From NCBI GenBank assembly GCA_020439485.1, contig JAGQSP010000325.1:1-9392 (forward strand): a stretch of DNA of 9,392 bases, written 5' to 3'. A program made the position numbers and the translations under genes. Below are positions 6,398 through 9,392 of the stretch, in pieces (the first letter of the stretch is position 1; each line of letters starts with the position of its first letter). This stretch comes from Acidimicrobiales bacterium. GTDB lineage: Bacteria > Actinomycetota > Acidimicrobiia > Acidimicrobiales > Poriferisodalaceae. The notes below the pieces were generated by a model. It ran no database searches, had not been told where the DNA came from, and saw only the letters and a program-made list of their open reading frames with translations.

Positions 6398-7275
6398 CTC
6401 AACTCCCGCAGGTGACCGACGGCTTCGAGCCACCTCAACATCAACTCGAGCCTTTGAGCGGGCTCACCCTCGGTGGTGGCCGCCTTCAGATGGGTGACGC
6501 CCAGTGCCGCGTAGGCCTCGGCACTGGCGACCCATGCCCCTGCGTCGTCGCTCGGCGACAGCCTCATGGTGGGTTCGACGCCAAGGGACGATGGGTCACG
6601 GCCGTGGCCCTCGACCATCTGGCGAACTCTGGCCAGTTCGGGAGCCAGCACCTCGGGTGAAGACTGGGGCAACCAACCATCGGCAAGCCGGGCGATCCGG
6701 TCGCGCACCTTGTCGGTGGTGCCGCCAACGAAGCTTCCCATCCACACCGGCACCGGACGCTGCACCGAGGTCGGGTTCAGACCCACCCGGTCGAGTTGGT
6801 GCCAGGCACCCGAGAACGTCACCAGGTCTTGGCTCCAGAACCGGCGCAACACCTCGACCTGTTCTTCGATGCGACGGCCGCGGTTCGAGAAGTCTTCGCC
6901 CAACGCCTCGTATTCCATCCAGTTGCGGCCTACGCCGACACCCAACCTCATGCGACCGCCGGACAGCAAGTCGATCTGTGCGACCTGCTTGGCCACCAAC
7001 GTCGTCTGGCGTTGGGGCAGGATCAAGATGGCGGTCGCCAGCTCGAGGCGCGATGTCACCGCTGCGATGAAGCTCAGCATCACCAACGGCTCGTGGACCG
7101 CCACCGCGTGGGTGTGCACCTTTTGGCCGGCCGCTCGATCGGGGTGGCCTCCGACAACGTGGTCGTTCACCGAAACCCCATCTAGACCCGATTCCTCGAG
7201 ACCGACCACCGCGTCGCGGATGAAGCCCCAGTCGGTGCCCATGGCGGTGTTCGACAACATGGCCGTCAGCTTCAC
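6394..7275 (-). CDS. LLM-class F420-dependent oxidoreductase
   Basis: A 293-residue luciferase-like monooxygenase fold protein (TIM barrel) of the actinobacterial F420 type; such enzymes move hydride between coenzyme F420 and alcohols, carbonyls or other substrates. Motifs: SGLDGVSVNDHV (29-40), HEPLVMLSFIAAVTSRLELATAILILPQRQTTLVAKQVAQIDLLSGGR (61-108), then LGVGVGRNWMEYEALG (111-126) and the C-terminal ADGWLPQS (198-205). This arrangement suits the TIGR03619-like group. The start is a GTG at 7275 with GGAG six bases upstream. The gene is first in an operon with the SCO6745-family gene and divergent from the HpaB-type gene across 100 bases containing a palindrome. Use of FMN with a flavin reductase is a less likely alternative; the substrate is unknown. 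Confidence 0.88.
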   Translation of the reverse strand: MKLTAMLSNTAMGTDWGFIRDAVVGLEESGLDGVSVNDHVVGGHPDRAAGQKVHTHAVAVHEPLVMLSFIAAVTSRLELATAILILPQRQTTLVAKQVAQIDLLSGGRMRLGVGVGRNWMEYEALGEDFSNRGRRIEEQVEVLRRFWSQDLVTFSGAWHQLDRVGLNPTSVQRPVPVWMGSFVGGTTDKVRDRIARLADGWLPQSSPEVLAPELARVRQMVEGHGRDPSSLGVEPTMRLSPSDDAGAWVASAEAYAALGVTHLKAATTEGEPAQRLELMLRWLEAVGHLRELR

Positions 7276-7311
7276 GGCGTCTCCGATCGAATGGTTATCT
7301 GGTTGTCCAGC

Positions 7312-7340
7312 TTGCCTCGCGACCGGCGCGGGACTACAAC
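7312..7340 (+). promoter_or_regulatory. Candidate promoter of the HpaB-PhyH operon
   Basis: TTGCCT (7312-7317) and TACAAC (7335-7340) are separated by exactly 17 bases and match the sigma-70-like consensus at four of six positions each. Transcription would start near 7347, about 30 bases before the ATG at 7376. The -10 box overlaps the inverted repeat at 7338-7355, as expected for a repressed promoter. Confidence 0.42.
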
Positions 7341-7355
7341 TGAGCGCACTCAGTT
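7338..7355. promoter_or_regulatory. AACTGAG/CTCAGTT inverted repeat, candidate operator
   Basis: AACTGAG (7338-7344) and CTCAGTT (7349-7355) are perfect 7-bp complements around CGCA; the whole 18-bp site is palindromic except for one central pair. It overlaps the -10 and presumed start of the HpaB operon promoter and lies in the gap shared with the divergent LLM operon, so one repressor could control both. Shape and length suit a TetR- or MarR-type dimer. It does not match the repeats next to the TetR gene in this window. Confidence 0.48.
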
Positions 7356-7375
7356 TTGCATCTTTGGGGGTTCAA

Positions 7376-8854
7376 ATGGCGGTGCGCACGGGCCAGCAAT
7401 ACCTGGACGGGCTCAGGTCGACCGGCCGCGAGATCTGGCTGGGCGACGAACGTGTGGAGTCCGTGGTCGATCATCCGGCGCTGGCCGAGGGTGCCAAGGC
7501 CATCGCCGACTATTACGACGTACACCACGATGCCCCCGACCGGCTGGTGATGGCCGACCCCGACAACGGCGAGGACATCTCGATCACCCACATGCAGCCT
7601 CGCTCGATCGAGGACCTGAAGCGTCGCCACGAAGGCTTGGTGCGCATAGCCGAGCTGAGCTTGGGCACGATGGGGCGCACCCCCGACTACATGAACGTCA
7701 CGTTCGCCGGGTTCGCCGCCGACAAGATCCGATGGGCCGGCGAGAACGGCGAGAACGCACAGGGCTACGAAAACCTGGTCGAGTTCCAGAAGCGGCTGCG
7801 CCGCGACGACCTGTCGCTGACCCACACCATCGTGCATCCGGTAATCGACAAGCAGACCGATTTCAACTTCGTAGACAACCCAATCCCCCTGCACAAGGTC
7901 GGCGAGACCAAGGACTCGATCGTGGTCCGCGGCGCCAGGATGCTGGCCACGCTGGCCCCGTTCGCCGATGAACAAACCGTCTATCCGGGTGCCCCTGTGC
8001 CGCCCGACTCGAACCCGGCCTATGCGCTGGCGTTCACCGTCAGCATGGACGCCCCGGGCCTGGTGTTCTTGTGTCGCGACAGCTTCAGCCGCGATGTGGC
8101 CAACCCGCTGGACGCCCCGTTCTCGCACCACTTCGACGAACAAGACGCCTACTGCATCTTCGACGACGTCGAGGTACCCAAGGAGAACCTGTTCATCGAC
8201 GGCGACATCAGGGCCTACAACCTGGTCATGCACACCAGCCCGTGGTGGCCCAACATCATGCAGCAGACCACCATCAGGGCCCTGACCAAGCTCGAGTTCT
8301 TGTACCGCCTGGCCGGGCTGATGGCCGAGGCCACCAACGACAACTCCGATGGCACCAGGGACATGCTGGGCGAGATCTACACCTACGTGGAGACCACGCG
8401 ATCGTGCTTGTTGTGCGCCGAAGACCGGGCCGTCACCAGCGAGGACGGCCTGGTGCACCCCGAGGGCCGCGCCCTGCACCCGCTGCGGGCCCTGCTGCCC
8501 AAATGGATGGTGCGCACCAACGAGATCATCCGAACCATCGGCAACGCCAACCTGTTGGCCGCCCCCACCAAGGCTCAGCTCAGCGACGAACGCATCAGCG
8601 CACTGTGCGAGGAGTTCCTGCACGGTGGCGGCGACATGCCTACCCACAAGCGGGCCCAGATCTTCCGCATGGCCTGGGACTTCGTCGGTTCGTCGTTGGG
8701 CATGCGCAACGACCTGTACGAGCGCCACTACCTGGGCTCGCCCAAGCGCACCCACCTCACCATCGAGAGGCTGTACGCCCAACCCAACCGCGATCGCGGC
8801 GATCAATTGATCGATCGGTTCCTGGCCGCCACCGAACAGCGGGGCAACCGATGA
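7376..8854 (+). CDS. HpaB-family flavin-dependent monooxygenase (4-hydroxyphenylacetate 3-hydroxylase-like)
   Basis: A 492-residue protein of usual HpaB length. The family uses FADH2 from a separate reductase and O2 to ortho-hydroxylate phenols. The N-terminal domain (about 1-275) contains GRTPDYMN, where R101 and Y105 match the substrate-binding Arg/Tyr of HpaB; H150 in LTHTIVHP is the probable His partner. Flavin-contact segments are VVRGARMLATLAPFADE (183-199) and HFDEQDAYCIFDDVEVP (252-268). The C-terminal domain follows to about 485. The Cys/His iron-sulfur set of the related 4-hydroxybutyryl-CoA dehydratases is not visible, favouring a monooxygenase. The ATG at 7376 has GGGGG five bases upstream; the longer open frame upstream is antisense to the LLM gene. 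No HpaC-type reductase is present in the window. The gene is ATGA-coupled to a PhyH-family gene. Substrate uncertain; phenolic acids or chlorophenols are family precedents. Confidence 0.9.
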   Translation: MAVRTGQQYLDGLRSTGREIWLGDERVESVVDHPALAEGAKAIADYYDVHHDAPDRLVMADPDNGEDISITHMQPRSIEDLKRRHEGLVRIAELSLGTMGRTPDYMNVTFAGFAADKIRWAGENGENAQGYENLVEFQKRLRRDDLSLTHTIVHPVIDKQTDFNFVDNPIPLHKVGETKDSIVVRGARMLATLAPFADEQTVYPGAPVPPDSNPAYALAFTVSMDAPGLVFLCRDSFSRDVANPLDAPFSHHFDEQDAYCIFDDVEVPKENLFIDGDIRAYNLVMHTSPWWPNIMQQTTIRALTKLEFLYRLAGLMAEATNDNSDGTRDMLGEIYTYVETTRSCLLCAEDRAVTSEDGLVHPEGRALHPLRALLPKWMVRTNEIIRTIGNANLLAAPTKAQLSDERISALCEEFLHGGGDMPTHKRAQIFRMAWDFVGSSLGMRNDLYERHYLGSPKRTHLTIERLYAQPNRDRGDQLIDRFLAATEQRGNR

Positions 8855-9392
8855 GTGCATCGCCGTTGCGCGATGTCACGCCCGACGAGGTCGAGACCTA
8901 CCTGCGCGACGGTGTCGTACTGCTTCGCTCGATCTACCCACCCCAGTGGGTCGAGCGCCTGAGAACCGCCATGCAGCAGGTGTTCGATCGCGAGGCCGAT
9001 GCCACCGCATTGTCGGGCCTGGCCACGGGCGAGAGCACGGTGGGCAGCCGTGCCGACATGGTCACCCGCGTCCGCGACCTGCTCGAGCGCCATACCGAGA
9101 GGCTGGCCGTAGAGCCCGGTGGCGTGCCGACGGGCCGCTCCATCGTCGAAACAGACGCGTGCTCGTGGCACGAGGGTCTGCGCCGTCACCACTGCGAAGG
9201 ACCCCTGCCCCAGATCGTCGCCGCCCTGACCTCCAGCGTTCGAGTCAACCTCTACAGCGATCAGTTGTTCTTGAAGGAGCCTGGCTCGCGGGTGCGAACG
9301 CCGTGGCACCAGGACAAACCGTTCTGGCTGCTCGACGGAACGAAGGTGGCGGTGTGCTGGGTGCCGGTCGATGTGGTCACCCTCGACAGCGG
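8851..9392 (+). CDS. Phytanoyl-CoA dioxygenase (PhyH) family protein, 3' cut by window
   Basis: The ATG at 8851 overlaps the HpaB-type stop (ATGA, 8851-8854), and the frame stays open to the window end, giving 180 residues; the family usually has around 280-310. PhyH-family enzymes are cytosolic Fe(II)/2-oxoglutarate dioxygenases. The N-terminus VTPDEVETYLRDGVVLLRSIY (9-29) is the typical opening helix and strand, and LYSDQLFLKEPGSRVRTPWHQDKPFW (133-158) carries the HxD iron motif as H153 and D155. WVPVDVVTLDSG at the end leads into the usual SGGLxxxPGSH region; the second iron-binding histidine and 2-oxoglutarate-binding arginine would lie beyond the window. Coupling to the monooxygenase suggests consecutive oxidations of one substrate. 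Some family members lack dioxygenase activity, so function is provisional. Confidence 0.88.
   Translation, partial: MSASPLRDVTPDEVETYLRDGVVLLRSIYPPQWVERLRTAMQQVFDREADATALSGLATGESTVGSRADMVTRVRDLLERHTERLAVEPGGVPTGRSIVETDACSWHEGLRRHHCEGPLPQIVAALTSSVRVNLYSDQLFLKEPGSRVRTPWHQDKPFWLLDGTKVAVCWVPVDVVTLDS

Noticed and set aside
6566..7375. 270-codon N-terminal extension of the HpaB-type frame
   Set aside because: It runs antisense through the LLM oxidoreductase, is low-complexity Ser/Arg/Thr-rich, and the ATG at 7376 has a strong ribosome binding site and a family-like N-terminus.
8800..8813. CGATCAATTGATCG palindrome in a cluster of GATC sites
   Set aside because: It lies inside the HpaB-type coding sequence encoding DQLID and is explained by codon choice; no regulatory position.
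7334..8860. 508-codon minus-strand open frame opposite the HpaB-type gene
   Set aside because: Antisense shadow of a well-supported gene; Gly/Val/Gln-rich translation with no domain.
1..9392. Possible defence system, CRISPR array, insertion sequence, prophage or tRNA
   Set aside because: I found no repeat array, transposase, integrase, toxin-antitoxin pair, nuclease gene or tRNA-like fold in any frame or strand; every gene looks metabolic or regulatory.

Overview
The window looks like chromosome from a high-G+C actinobacterium. The G+C content (about two thirds by eye), several acyl-CoA dehydrogenases, an F420-type luciferase-like (LLM) oxidoreductase, an SCO6745-family protein and a mycobacterial-type CysM all point to Actinomycetota. 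An acidimicrobial lineage is a plausible guess from the gene mix, but this is inference. The window is almost entirely coding. I see no tRNA, rRNA, CRISPR array, insertion sequence, phage gene or attachment site.

Layout. The window opens with the last 29 codons of an acyl-CoA dehydrogenase (+, 1-90), a GC-rich hairpin that could end its transcript, and a 186-base gap. A short CysM-type cysteine synthase follows (+, 277-1143). It converges on an NAD-type short-chain dehydrogenase/reductase (SDR; -, 1171-1965), which is divergent from a small VOC/glyoxalase-fold protein (+, 2017-2442). The VOC gene and the next operon end on the same CTAG, so their stop codons overlap. That operon (-, 4891 to 2439) holds two different acyl-CoA dehydrogenases joined by an ATGA overlap. 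A TetR-family regulator (+, 4985-5599) is divergent from it, and the 93-base gap between them contains two inverted repeats.

The right third (5612-9392) is the most distinctive part. An LLM flavin/F420 oxidoreductase and an SCO6745-family protein (-, ATGA-coupled) are divergent from an HpaB-type flavin monooxygenase and a phytanoyl-CoA dioxygenase (PhyH) family protein (+, ATGA-coupled, PhyH cut by the window end). A perfect 7-bp inverted repeat overlaps the best promoter candidate in the gap between the two pairs.

How the genes may work together. The set fits oxidative catabolism of an organic substrate. HpaB and PhyH would be oxygenases, the LLM protein and SDR would handle redox steps, and the two dehydrogenases would start beta-oxidation-like degradation of a CoA thioester under TetR control. 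The substrate cannot be read from the sequence. CysM is probably an unrelated housekeeping neighbour. I found no convincing defence, mobile or RNA-based system. The best candidate for something undescribed is the divergent HpaB-PhyH / LLM-SCO6745 block.
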